Part shown: positions 44,597-52,900 of the stretch, piece by piece | Numbering within the stretch: position 1 is the first letter of the stretch | Layout of the letters: each line of letters begins with the position of its first letter | Assembly (NCBI RefSeq): GCF_014842075.1 | Contig: NZ_JACYVA010000002.1 | Span: forward strand, 62,001-126,000 | DNA: 64,000 nucleotides | Origin: Sphingomonas sp. CFBP 13720 | GTDB lineage: Bacteria > Pseudomonadota > Alphaproteobacteria > Sphingomonadales > Sphingomonadaceae | Direction: 5' to 3' | Made by a program: the position numbers and the translations under genes | The notes under the pieces: model-generated | What the model saw: the letters and a program-made list of their open reading frames with translations, nothing else | Databases searched by the model: none | Told to the model about the DNA's origin: nothing

Positions 44597-45934
44597 TCAG
44601 CTGACGGCCTCGGCAGCGCACCCGATAATCAGTTTCTTCAATGTTTCCATATCGTTAACGAGCTGCTCGCCATTGAAGAAAGCAGCGCCGCCGTCGTGCT
44701 TCGTGACATCACCTGAGGTTGATACCCGGCGTAGCGCTTCCATGATCGCCTTGTCCCCCTTGCCGGTCGGCAGCCCGTAATCTTTCAACCGCTGCTTGCT
44801 AAAAAACGACGGAAAGTCGGTGCCGACGTTGCGCCCAGCCTTAGCTGTCAAAGACTCTAAGAATGCCCACGCCCCGATGGCCACTAAGGGCGTATGCGCG
44901 TCGAGGGCGACTGAGCAGATAGAACTATAAAGGTTGGGTAGCTTGTCACCCCCCAGCCCTTCTAACGCATCCATCACGTCGGTATCGTAGGACACATACC
45001 GAGGAGGCTTACGTTTTTTCGGACGACTTTTCTTTGGATCAGTTTCGAAGCTTGTCCGCGCTGACGGGGTCAGCGACGTTGGCTCGGTTCGCTCGTGCGT
45101 TTGACCACGCATCGCGCCAAGTTCCCGGGCGTACGCCGTGTGCTGATCCTTATTGGCGCGGCTGTTTACGCTGCCAGTCCCTAAGTCATCTAGGAATTTT
45201 CGGAGTAACATATCGAAGTTGGGCTTAGACCTATTCCGGCTAATGTCGTTCACGTTCGAACCATCGATGCCAATAGCTTCGCGCACAAGCGGATTGTTAA
45301 GGTAACGCTGAACAGTTGTAAGCCGCCCTTTGCGCCCTTCTGTCGTGATCAAACCCTCGGATTCTGCGTAGTCGAGTACGGCGAGCGCAAGCTTGTTTTT
45401 GCTACCGCCGCTGTGACGCGCCGTTTGATCTGAGTTCCACTTCTTACGGCCAATGCCGCCTTGCTCGCCTTCATGAATACGACTCAACCAAAGGCGCACA
45501 GCGTCGCGGTCAGAGAATACCATGCAGGTGAGTTCGCCGACACCCGGCCAACCTTCTCCTAGATCAGAAAAACTTTTTCGCATTTTCGCGGGCGATCTTT
45601 CAGGATCGTCCAGAAGCTTCAGCGCACACAAACGCCTATTACCTTCAGCAACTGTGAAAGATGGCTTACGCTCCTTACCGCTTCCGCTTCCCTCGTCCGG
45701 AATAATAGCCAATAGTTCAAGCGGGTTCAGACCGTTCTGAACGATATCTTTCGCAAGCGGAAAAATGTTCTCGTACCGACAGAGATAGTCGATAACCTGA
45801 GCCTCGTTTTCGTATAATTCATGCCGAGGGTTTTCTAGATCGAGAAAAATCCGACCGATTTCCACTGCCTGCATTGTAGGAATATCAGACACTTGCCCCC
45901 CCCCGACTTGTGAACGATGAGGGTTAGAAGGCAT
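44597..45934 (-). CDS. ParB/sulfiredoxin-fold protein, prophage cargo
   Basis: 445 aa. The N-terminal 110 residues resemble a ParB-nuclease domain: IFLDLENPRHELYENEA, then LAKDIVQNGLNPLELLA and FTVAEGNRRLCALKLL (the GNRR box equals the GERR box of ParB). A DNA-binding middle part and a basic linker (KKSRPKKRKPPR, about residue 300) lead to a C-terminal helical domain (about 315-445). The start at 45934 lacks a good ribosome binding site; GTG 45892 with nine G residues before it is a strong alternative. Without a ParA in its operon, a role in partition is doubtful; a nuclease or methylation-coupled role with Dam is possible. Confidence 0.72.
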   Translation of the reverse strand: MPSNPHRSQVGGGQVSDIPTMQAVEIGRIFLDLENPRHELYENEAQVIDYLCRYENIFPLAKDIVQNGLNPLELLAIIPDEGSGSGKERKPSFTVAEGNRRLCALKLLDDPERSPAKMRKSFSDLGEGWPGVGELTCMVFSDRDAVRLWLSRIHEGEQGGIGRKKWNSDQTARHSGGSKNKLALAVLDYAESEGLITTEGRKGRLTTVQRYLNNPLVREAIGIDGSNVNDISRNRSKPNFDMLLRKFLDDLGTGSVNSRANKDQHTAYARELGAMRGQTHERTEPTSLTPSARTSFETDPKKSRPKKRKPPRYVSYDTDVMDALEGLGGDKLPNLYSSICSVALDAHTPLVAIGAWAFLESLTAKAGRNVGTDFPSFFSKQRLKDYGLPTGKGDKAIMEALRRVSTSGDVTKHDGGAAFFNGEQLVNDMETLKKLIIGCAAEAVS

Positions 45935-46111
45935 TGGATACCATCGGTCAATGCCGCTTCATGCCCAGTCCGGCCCCCTCGAATGGCTTCGCGCAGTGGG
46001 CGGAGGAAACATGGTCGCCAACTGAGCCGAAAGATCAGCATAGCGGCACTAGGGTCGATTCGTTTCACCCGCTCACCCGTTACCACACGTAACGCGCGTA
46101 ACAGGTCGGCC
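45935..46111. other. spacer upstream of the ParB-like gene
   Basis: 177 bp between two minus-strand genes that probably contains the promoter of the parB-like/dam pair. I see no recognisable operator or terminator. Confidence 0.4.
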
Positions 46112-46354
46112 CTAGCGCTCGGCGGGCTTCACCCGCGCCCGTATCCCGTTCAGGCACCGCATCATGTTCTGCTGCCGGCTGATCGGGTCCGCAGAACCCG
46201 CAGCTTCCCAGTAGTCGATCAGCCATTGCTTTGGCGCGTGCGGTCGCAGGACGTGGAGCGCGAGCCGAACTGCCGACGTCTGCTGCGGTTCTTTCGCGGC
46301 CGGCCAGAACGCTTCGTCTAGGACTTGTAGGGCGATGGCTACGGTTCGGTCCAT
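46112..46354 (-). CDS. small conserved phage protein
   Basis: 80 aa from the internal ATG 46354 (MDRTVAIALQVL). The conserved-looking core is RLALHVLRPHAPKQWLIDYW followed by QQNMMRCLNGIRARV. Upstream residues in the open frame (to 46432) are less protein-like. It is divergent from hicA, with the triple operator in between. Function unknown; similar short proteins are seen in sphingomonad prophages. Confidence 0.6.
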   Translation of the reverse strand: MDRTVAIALQVLDEAFWPAAKEPQQTSAVRLALHVLRPHAPKQWLIDYWEAAGSADPISRQQNMMRCLNGIRARVKPAER

Positions 46355-46435
46355 CAGCCGGTGGTAGCAGCCCGCCGCGTCGGTGGAAGCATGCCGAGTG
46401 AAAAGACAAACCCAAGCGGAAAAAAGCGACATTCC

Positions 46436-46477
46436 TGTCTATAGACACTTGCGTCTATAGACACCTGTGTCTATACA
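46436..46477 (+). promoter_or_regulatory. three-copy operator upstream of hicA
   Basis: The palindrome TGTCTATAGACA at 46436 is followed by CGTCTATAGACA at 46452 and TGTCTATACA at 46468. The TCTATA cores lie at 46438, 46454 and 46470, exactly 16 bp apart. The last copy ends 7 bp before the hicA start codon. The array is the expected binding site for the HicB DNA-binding domain in autoregulation. Confidence 0.75.
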
Positions 46478-46483
46478 GAATGC

Positions 46484-46666
46484 ATGAACAGCGATCAATT
46501 CCGCCGCTACCTCGCCAAGCAGGGGACCACCTTCGAACCGGGCAAGGGCGGACACCTTCTCTGCCGCCGCGACGGTAAGACTTCGGTCCTTCCCCAGCAC
46601 GGCGGCGCGAAGCAACTCGGCACCGGGTTGATGCGGAAAATCAAAAAAGACCTCGGACTGGAATAA
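46484..46666 (+). CDS. hicA: HicA family mRNA interferase toxin
   Basis: 60 aa, the normal HicA length, with a double-stranded-RNA-binding-like fold. Catalytic His24 lies in PGKGGHLLCRRDGK, followed by VLPQHGGAKQLGTGLMRKI and a C-terminal KKDLGLE. HicA degrades mRNA and is neutralised by HicB. It is first in the operon. Confidence 0.92.
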   Translation: MNSDQFRRYLAKQGTTFEPGKGGHLLCRRDGKTSVLPQHGGAKQLGTGLMRKIKKDLGLE

Positions 46667-46711
46667 GCCCGGGGTCGACCCCCTACCCTACCACAGGCCA
46701 AGGATGGCAAG

Positions 46712-47170
46712 ATGCTCTACTACCCCGTCGAACTGACCCCAGACGACAACGACACCGTGATGGTGACCTTCCCCGATGTTCCTGAAGCCGTTTCGTTCGG
46801 CGATGACGAGGCCGAGGCGCTCGCCAACGCGGTCGACGCGCTGGAAACCGCTTTGAACGGCTACATCGCCGACCGCCGGGAAATCCCCGCGCCATCGGCG
46901 ATCGGTCGGCGCCACGGTGTCAGTCCGAGCCTGCTCGCGTCGCTGAAACTGGGCATTTACGCGACAATGCGCGAACGTGGCTGGCGCAAGGCAGACCTTG
47001 CCCGCGCTATGGCGGTGAACCCTCGGCAAGCAGATCGGCTGCTCGATCTGACCCACGCCAGCACCGTCGCGCAACTGGAACAGGCTGCGGCGGTCGCAGG
47101 TGGCCGCTACGTCGTGGAGGTGCGGAGCGTCGCCGACTTCGCGGATGACGGGGCCTTGGCCGACGCCTGA
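46712..47170 (+). CDS. hicB: HicB family antitoxin with HTH domain
   Basis: 152 aa. The N-terminal HicB fold (YYPVELTPDDNDTVMVTFPD, GDDEAEALANAVDALE) is followed by a Pro-rich hinge and a helix-turn-helix (RERGWRKADLARAMAVNPRQ) of the Xre type. This is the longer HicB class that represses its own promoter, in agreement with the triple operator. It starts 45 bp after hicA. Confidence 0.92.
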   Translation: MLYYPVELTPDDNDTVMVTFPDVPEAVSFGDDEAEALANAVDALETALNGYIADRREIPAPSAIGRRHGVSPSLLASLKLGIYATMRERGWRKADLARAMAVNPRQADRLLDLTHASTVAQLEQAAAVAGGRYVVEVRSVADFADDGALADA

Positions 47171-47197
47171 TCGGCACGACCACAACCGGCCCCGCGA

Positions 47198-47458
47198 TCA
47201 TCGCGGCCACGCCTCGACCAGCAACTTCCGCTTGTCGTCGCACGATGCCAGATCGAACCGGCCATCGCGGATCGTCGCGTCGTCGTCAGCGGCCGTGGCG
47301 CTACCGTCGGACTGGCGGTGTTGTGGCGTCGGTTGACAGGGTGTCAGCGCCGCTGCTGGCGGTGGCGGGAGGTTCGGCAAGCTCGGCATCGAGCTCGTCG
47401 ATCGCGCGCACCCGGTCAGCGCCGCGACAGCGAGCGCGGCCAGCATCAGTCTGTGCAT
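47198..47458 (-). CDS. Rz1-like outer-membrane spanin lipoprotein
   Basis: 86 aa with a lipoprotein signal: hydrophobic stretch then ALTGC with lipidated Cys17. The mature part is Pro-rich (SLPNLPPPPAAAL), as in Rz1. It starts inside the Rz gene in another reading frame and ends beyond it, the overlapping Rz/Rz1 arrangement. It would span to the inner-membrane Rz partner and fuse the membranes at the final lysis step. Confidence 0.75.
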   Translation of the reverse strand: MHRLMLAALAVAALTGCARSTSSMPSLPNLPPPPAAALTPCQPTPQHRQSDGSATAADDDATIRDGRFDLASCDDKRKLLVEAWPR

Positions 47459-47729
47459 ATCGTGTCACCGTGTCCGTGGATTTGAGGATGATCGGATCGC
47501 GGGCGGTAAGCCGCGCCGCGTACTGGTCGGCGGCATCGGCGAGCGCCGACGCATAGCGGACCTCGGCCGCCGCCTTCGCGCGGTCAGCGTCGGCCACGTT
47601 CTGGATATGCGCCTGCCGCTCGTTGGCGATCGTCAGGCGGGCATCGGCCAGCTTGCGATCAGTCCACAGCCAGCCAGCGGCCAGCGCCACGATCGGCACG
47701 AGCCACCACAGGCGGCGAAGCAACATCAC
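47301..47729 (-). CDS. Rz-like inner-membrane spanin
   Basis: 142 aa with one N-terminal membrane helix (LWWLVPIVALAAGWLW) and a periplasmic coiled coil (DRKLADARLTIANERQAHIQ). The C-terminus is Ser/Thr/Pro-rich. Its ATG overlaps the endolysin stop (ATGA). Together with the overlapping Rz1 it completes a two-component spanin. Confidence 0.78.
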   Translation of the reverse strand: MMLLRRLWWLVPIVALAAGWLWTDRKLADARLTIANERQAHIQNVADADRAKAAAEVRYASALADAADQYAARLTARDPIILKSTDTVTRYAQTDAGRARCRGADRVRAIDELDAELAEPPATASSGADTLSTDATTPPVRR

Positions 47730-48235
47730 GCTTCATTCCGCGAAACGGCCGCGCCGTTTGTCCCCAGCAACACTGGCTTGCCAGCGACGACCACCCCGGT
47801 TGGCCACCGCGCCGCGATGCATCGGTCCTTCGCGATCCGCATGACGCTCACCGCGTCGCCCTGATTGCCGCCCAGCACGTGATAGGCGGCAGCGTCTTCG
47901 CCGACGTAGAACCCGACGTGTCCGCCACCGGGACGCTGGAAGACAAGGATAGCGCCCGGCGCGAGGCGTTCGAACCGCAGGCGCTGGCCGTAGTTCGCCC
48001 ATGCCGACGCGCGCACCGCGATCGGCGCGGTCGGCAAGCCGGCCTCCTGCATGCAGGCTGCGACGAACACGCCGCACCATGGCACGCTGTCCGCGTTGTA
48101 GACGATCCCAAGCGCCTTCGTGCCCAGTCGCTTGACCCAGCCCATGATCGTCGGGCTGTTCGCCGGGCCGGGGGCTTCCCGCGTGCCGAGTTTCGAGCGC
48201 GCAGCTTTCAGCCACGCCGGTTCTGCCGTCGTCAT
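47726..48235 (-). CDS. phage endolysin, CHAP-like (TIGR02594 family)
   Basis: 169 aa from ATG 48235, which follows AGGAG. It has the family pattern of a Cys/His papain-like peptidase: active Cys in DSVPWCGVFVAACM near residue 57 and His in RPGGGHVGFYVGED near residue 105. No signal peptide, so a holin is needed for export. It is expected to cut peptidoglycan cross-bridges during lysis. Confidence 0.85.
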   Translation of the reverse strand: MTTAEPAWLKAARSKLGTREAPGPANSPTIMGWVKRLGTKALGIVYNADSVPWCGVFVAACMQEAGLPTAPIAVRASAWANYGQRLRFERLAPGAILVFQRPGGGHVGFYVGEDAAAYHVLGGNQGDAVSVMRIAKDRCIAARWPTGVVVAGKPVLLGTNGAAVSRNEA

Positions 48236-48320
48236 GGTTATGCTCCTGTTCATCTATGTGTTTGACGGCGACCGATTCGCCGCGTAGCCGGCCGCCTCAC
48301 CGCAAGTGAGACCTACCTTT

Positions 48321-48352
48321 GCCCCCGCCCGCGAAGCCTCGCGGGCGGGGGC
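48321..48352. terminator. strong hairpin after the holin-like gene
   Basis: Perfect 14-bp arms GCCCCCGCCCGCGA and TCGCGGGCGGGGGC enclose AGCC, directly after the TAA of the holin-like gene. There is no T-tract, so it may be an RNA-stabilising structure or an atypical terminator between the holin genes and the endolysin. Confidence 0.55.
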
Positions 48353-48353
48353 C

Positions 48354-48800
48354 TTATTCGACCTTCTTCAGATCCTCGGTCAGCCGTGCGATCGCGTCGC
48401 CGTCCGCCTCGGGCGTCGGTGGAGCATCGCTCGCCATGCCCTTTACGAACGTGTCGAACCCACCGCGCACGGCAGCGAGGAACTGACTCTTGCCGATACC
48501 GATCAGGCCGTACCCGATACCGGCGATCGTCATCGCGCTGACGGCGGCCGGAAGAAGGTTCAGCGAATGGGCCTGCGTCCACAGCGCTGCGATCACGCAG
48601 CACAGGAACGTCACCGCAGCGTCGAGAAAGACCTGCTTACGGCCCTTCGTGTTGAGGAAGACACACAGCCGCGTAATCAGCACGACAAGGATGCTGACGA
48701 CGAACGGACCGGCTTCGAACCGATAGCCCAGACCGAACAGGTTCCAGACCACCGGGAGGGGAGTTGCAGCCGCCGCCCCCAGCGCCGACTGTAGCTTCAC
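48354..48800 (-). CDS. phage membrane protein, candidate holin
   Basis: 148 aa from GTG 48800, which overlaps the preceding stop (GTGA). It has three likely membrane helices (VSILVVLITRLCVFL, VTFLCCVIAALWTQA, AAVSAMTIAGIGYGLIGIG) and a charged C-terminal tail (DAIARLTEDLKKVE). Position next to an endolysin and spanins supports a holin role; sequence alone does not prove it. Confidence 0.65.
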   Translation of the reverse strand: MKLQSALGAAAATPLPVVWNLFGLGYRFEAGPFVVSILVVLITRLCVFLNTKGRKQVFLDAAVTFLCCVIAALWTQAHSLNLLPAAVSAMTIAGIGYGLIGIGKSQFLAAVRGGFDTFVKGMASDAPPTPEADGDAIARLTEDLKKVE

Positions 48801-49330
48801 CGGAGGATCACCGCCGATGCGGCTGCGACGAAGCTCAGGATCACGATGCCGAGCGCGCGCGCCAGTGTTGGCCAGCGGGACCACATATCGACCGGCAGCG
48901 GTGCCTTCCGCAGCTGGCACTCAATCCCCGGCTCGCCCAGCATGACGATCGTCATCCACGTCATGCCGGCGATCACTGCGAACGGATCGATCCAGCGTTT
49001 CGCCATCAGCACGCGGGCGACCGTTGTCGGGTCGTTCGGTGCCCAGCCCCACAGGTACATTGCTTCCGCACCGCACCGCAGGGTCAGGCCAATACCAGCC
49101 ATGACGGTGATGAGCCGGTATAGGCTGACCGGATCGAGCGGGTGATCGAACCGCCGCTGCGCCCAGATCCGGCTTAGCTGCCGGAACACGAGCATGCCCC
49201 CCAGGAACATCGCGGCCGTCATCAGGAACAGGTTGAACAGGAACAGAGACGCGCCGTCGTTGAACGATGGCGGCGCGAGCGACGGCGGCGCGTTGGCGAC
49301 CGTCTGCGCGGCGAGGCTGTTGGCGGTCAT
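48797..49330 (-). CDS. phage membrane protein, second candidate holin or antiholin
   Basis: 177 aa from ATG 49330. It has membrane helices near residues 30-52 (LFLFNLFLMTAAMFLGGMLV), 75-90, 115-135 (PFAVIAGMTWMTIVML) and a C-terminal helix ending ASAVILR. It is part of the lysis cassette and overlaps its downstream neighbour by 4 bp. A very short frame with a good ribosome binding site (49327-49368) overlaps its start as ATGA and may couple its translation. Confidence 0.65.
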   Translation of the reverse strand: MTANSLAAQTVANAPPSLAPPSFNDGASLFLFNLFLMTAAMFLGGMLVFRQLSRIWAQRRFDHPLDPVSLYRLITVMAGIGLTLRCGAEAMYLWGWAPNDPTTVARVLMAKRWIDPFAVIAGMTWMTIVMLGEPGIECQLRKAPLPVDMWSRWPTLARALGIVILSFVAAASAVILR

Positions 49331-49391
49331 GTTGGCGCGCACCAGCGCGCCCGGAAGAGCGATGTCATATCGGCAGTCCTTTCGGTTTGGT

Positions 49392-49994
49392 TCAGGCAGG
49401 CCAGACGATGGCGGCAGCAGCGGCACGCTTGGCAGCGGCGGTCGCTGCCGCCTTCACGTTGTCGACGCCGACCTGCTCGGCCGCTTCGATGCGCGACACG
49501 ATCGCGTGAGAGGCGTCCGCGCCGGCTGCGAACCGGGCGATAGCCGCGTCGATCGTCGGTTCGCCACGCAGCGCCGCCTCGGCCAGCGCATATCGGAATC
49601 GCCGGGTGCGCTTGATCGGCGTCAGGGTCGTCAGGGCGGTCAGTATCTGCGCGACGCTGTTGCCCATCGCGTTGAACGCCTCGACCTCGGCCTGCTTGGC
49701 GGCATAGATCGTTTTCTTCATGCCGCCGGGCGTCGCCATCGTCATCTTGCGGCGCTCGGCTTCATCCTTGATCGCGGCAATGAGCTGCGCTTCGATCAGG
49801 GAAGGCGCATCCTCCCATTTCCCGGCTGCGAAGTTGAAGCGCTGGCTCTCCTGCTCGCCGCGCTTGGGTACGGTAAAGAACCGGTGCTTCGGGCTGGTCG
49901 GCCAACCAGCTTGCGCAGGGGTGCCGCCCGCCGGGACAAGGATCTGCGCCAGCACCGTGCCGGCTTCATCCGTGACCGTCACGTTGTCTATCAT
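49392..49994 (-). CDS. phage tail-fibre-associated protein, family unknown
   Basis: 200 aa. The N-terminal part is beta-like (VTVTDEAGTVLAQILVPAGG). A helical middle follows (LIEAQLIAAIKDEAERRKMT, YAAKQAEVEAFNAMG), and then an Ala-rich C-terminal helix. The middle resembles DUF4376-like segments that follow tail fibres in other phages, a tentative match. Its start overlaps the tail tip gene stop by 4 bp. Confidence 0.65.
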   Translation of the reverse strand: MIDNVTVTDEAGTVLAQILVPAGGTPAQAGWPTSPKHRFFTVPKRGEQESQRFNFAAGKWEDAPSLIEAQLIAAIKDEAERRKMTMATPGGMKKTIYAAKQAEVEAFNAMGNSVAQILTALTTLTPIKRTRRFRYALAEAALRGEPTIDAAIARFAAGADASHAIVSRIEAAEQVGVDNVKAAATAAAKRAAAAAIVWPA

Positions 49995-52900
49995 ACGCCG
50001 ATCCTCATCGTTGCGTCGAAGCCCTGCGCCCCAGCGTTCCCCGCCAGCTTACGGATCATCAGCGCGAACTCGAACGTCGCCCCGCCCGGCATGCTGACGT
50101 TCTGGGAATAGGATGCTTCGCCGGTCTCATATTCTTCCGTCGACCGGCTCCAAGAGGCAGTGGTGCCGCTGATGCCCGGCGTCAGATCGGACCAAGCGCC
50201 CCCGCCGCCCGCCGGGCGGTACACGACCTTGAACTGCGCGGCGTACGTCTGATTAGCGACCGAGTAATTCGCGACGACGCTGTAATCGGCATAGACGAGG
50301 ATCGGCATCTGCCCGCTGGCGGGAACGGCAACGGTAGCAATCAGGCCGCTGGGGAACGCAAGGAACGACGTTGAGTCCGGGTTTCCGTTGGCGCCCTTGA
50401 TGGTCTGCCCCGTTGCCGTCTGCGGCGGGGGCGCGTCGAGATTACGCGATACTGCGATGCGTTTTGGCGCGACGAGGTTGATCCCGTCTCGTGTAGCTGA
50501 CACCTCGACATATCCATCGGCATTAATCTGCGTGATTGAAACGATCCCGTTGCCGTAGCTGGCCGCGATGCCGCTCGACGTCGACACGCCGATGGCAACC
50601 GCGCCGAGCATGTCAGTCGTGCCCTGCTTTACGCTCACTGCGACGTTGCGCGGCAACTGCCCGGCTTTCGTCACGCCGTTGTACGTCGCGTTGACGACGA
50701 CGACATAGCTGCCGAGGTCGAGCGCGAAGGGCGAGGTGCCGTCATCCCCCCGGATCAGCGACCATACGTAGTCCCCCGGCTCCGGGCTGTCGGCCTGCAC
50801 GAAGTCGACGTACACGCCGAGATACGTCCGCCCGGTCGCGTCGAACAGGTGGAAGTCGACGGTCCCGTCGGCACTGTTCGCATAGGCCGTGTGAATGTAG
50901 CTGGGCCGCCCGTCGGCGCCCGGCGCGCCGGGGATGCCGTTCGAGCCATCAATGCCGCGCAGCCGGGTCCAGCTATACGACGACGGGAAGGGGCTGTCGG
51001 CGGCCGTGTGGTCGACATAGGTACCGATGTAAGCGCGGCCCTCTGGTGCCCCGATCGTGAAGTCTGCCGTTCCATCCGGGCTGTTCGCATAGGCGAAGTG
51101 AACGAAGCTCGGCAGGCCGTCCGCCCCGTTCGATCCGTTGACCCCGTTGGTGCCGTCGCGACCGGGCGAACCGTTCGTGCCGTCCGTGCCGGGAATGCCG
51201 TCTTTGCCATCCTTGCCGGCGGCACCGGCAGCGGCATAGCTGATCGCGTCCAGTCGCGTGCCGGGCGGGCCAGCGACCGCCGCATCGAGATAAAGCAGCT
51301 GGTCCGCAGCGACCGCGATCTTCCGGTACTCGAACCCGTTGTAGATGTAGCGGATGGTCTGGTTGTCATAGACGATCTGGAACGTGCCCAGCCCGTATCC
51401 CGGAATGCCGCCGCCGACATGCGCCCCGCTCTCATAGATGTAGGCGTTTCCGTCGCCCGCCAGATACCACGCGTAATCGATGGTATCGTAGCTGTTGTTC
51501 GCGGCCGGGTCACTGTTAAGGCCCGCCATGATATCCGCGCCGCTGCCCTGTCCTGCGACGAACGAACACTGCACGCCGCCGCGATAGCCTTCGGTCGAAT
51601 AGCCGCCGCCGGTATCCCAGCCACCGCTGCCCTGCTTGATGAGCGAGTTGCCGCCGACGAACGTATCGCCGCTGCCCGTCAGGCCGAACGCTGGCGGTCC
51701 CTTGTACGCGGTCCAGACATAGTCGCTGGCAGTGCCGCTGTCGACGGCGATGAAGTCGGTATAGGTGCCGACGAACGACCGCCCGCCGGGCTGGTCGACC
51801 GTGAAGTTCACCTGTCCGTTCGGGCTGTCGGCATAGGCGTAATGGACGTAGGTCGTTCGTCCGTCCGCACCGTTCGCGCCGGGTGCGCCGTCAGTCCCGT
51901 TCCGGCCGTCTGCGCCGTCCTTGCCGTCCGATCCGCTGATCCGCACCGGGGCGGACCAGCTGCCAGCAGGCGTGCCGTCGCCGTTGCGGCGGATCGTTGA
52001 CAGCCACAACGGCGGCGGGTTCAGCAACGTGAAGTGGTAAGAGAACGCACCGAAGTCGCCGAACCCGTTGATGTTGGCCCACGGGCGCATGCGTGTCGCG
52101 TTGGCGGGCACCGTGATCGTGCCGTTGTAGAAGCCCGCGCTGCCAGCCGGATAGGATGCGACCGCCAGCCAGATCAGCGTGCCGTCCGTCAGTCGGAAGT
52201 TCAGTCCGATCTGACACGGATGATTCGAAGCGGTCGCATTGATGTACCCGTCCAGCTGGTACACGTCGCCGGGTTCGCAGCGCATGAAGGCGTCGCCGGT
52301 GAAGTAATCGTCACGGTGGTCGGCAAAGTAGCGATCGCGGATCGCCGCCTGTGTCGGGCCGTCATACCATTCGCTAGGTGGCCCAACCGGTACGGTCGAT
52401 GATCGAACGAACTGACTATCCAGATAAGGGCCGTCCGCTCCGTCTTCGCCAACGCCGAGCACCGCCGGCCCCCACGTCGCGCCGCCATCGTTCGACTGGC
52501 GATAGTAGCGATCCGCACCGAAATAGTTGTCGTGCCAGTTGGTGGAGCCGTCGATCGACCATTGCGTGCGGACCAGCGGGGCGCTCAACCCGTCCTTTCC
52601 GTCGACCCCGTCGATCCCATCGCGGCCATCTTCGCCATCCTTGCCCGGCGCTCCCGCGCCGGAGGGCAGGATCTTCGCCGCCTTGCTCAGCCCTTCGACC
52701 GTGAGCGACAGCTTGCTGACGCGCTCGCCGATCGCGATCGAGAAATCCTTGAAGAATCCATAGACCGTCAGGCTGTCGAGCGTGTCATCACCGATCCACA
52801 GCGCCGGCCGCGCGCGGACCGCCGCGATCCGGTTGGCGACCACGTCGACCGCGTCGCTGCGGATCATGGCGTTGACCGCCATCCGCTTCGCCCAGCTGCG

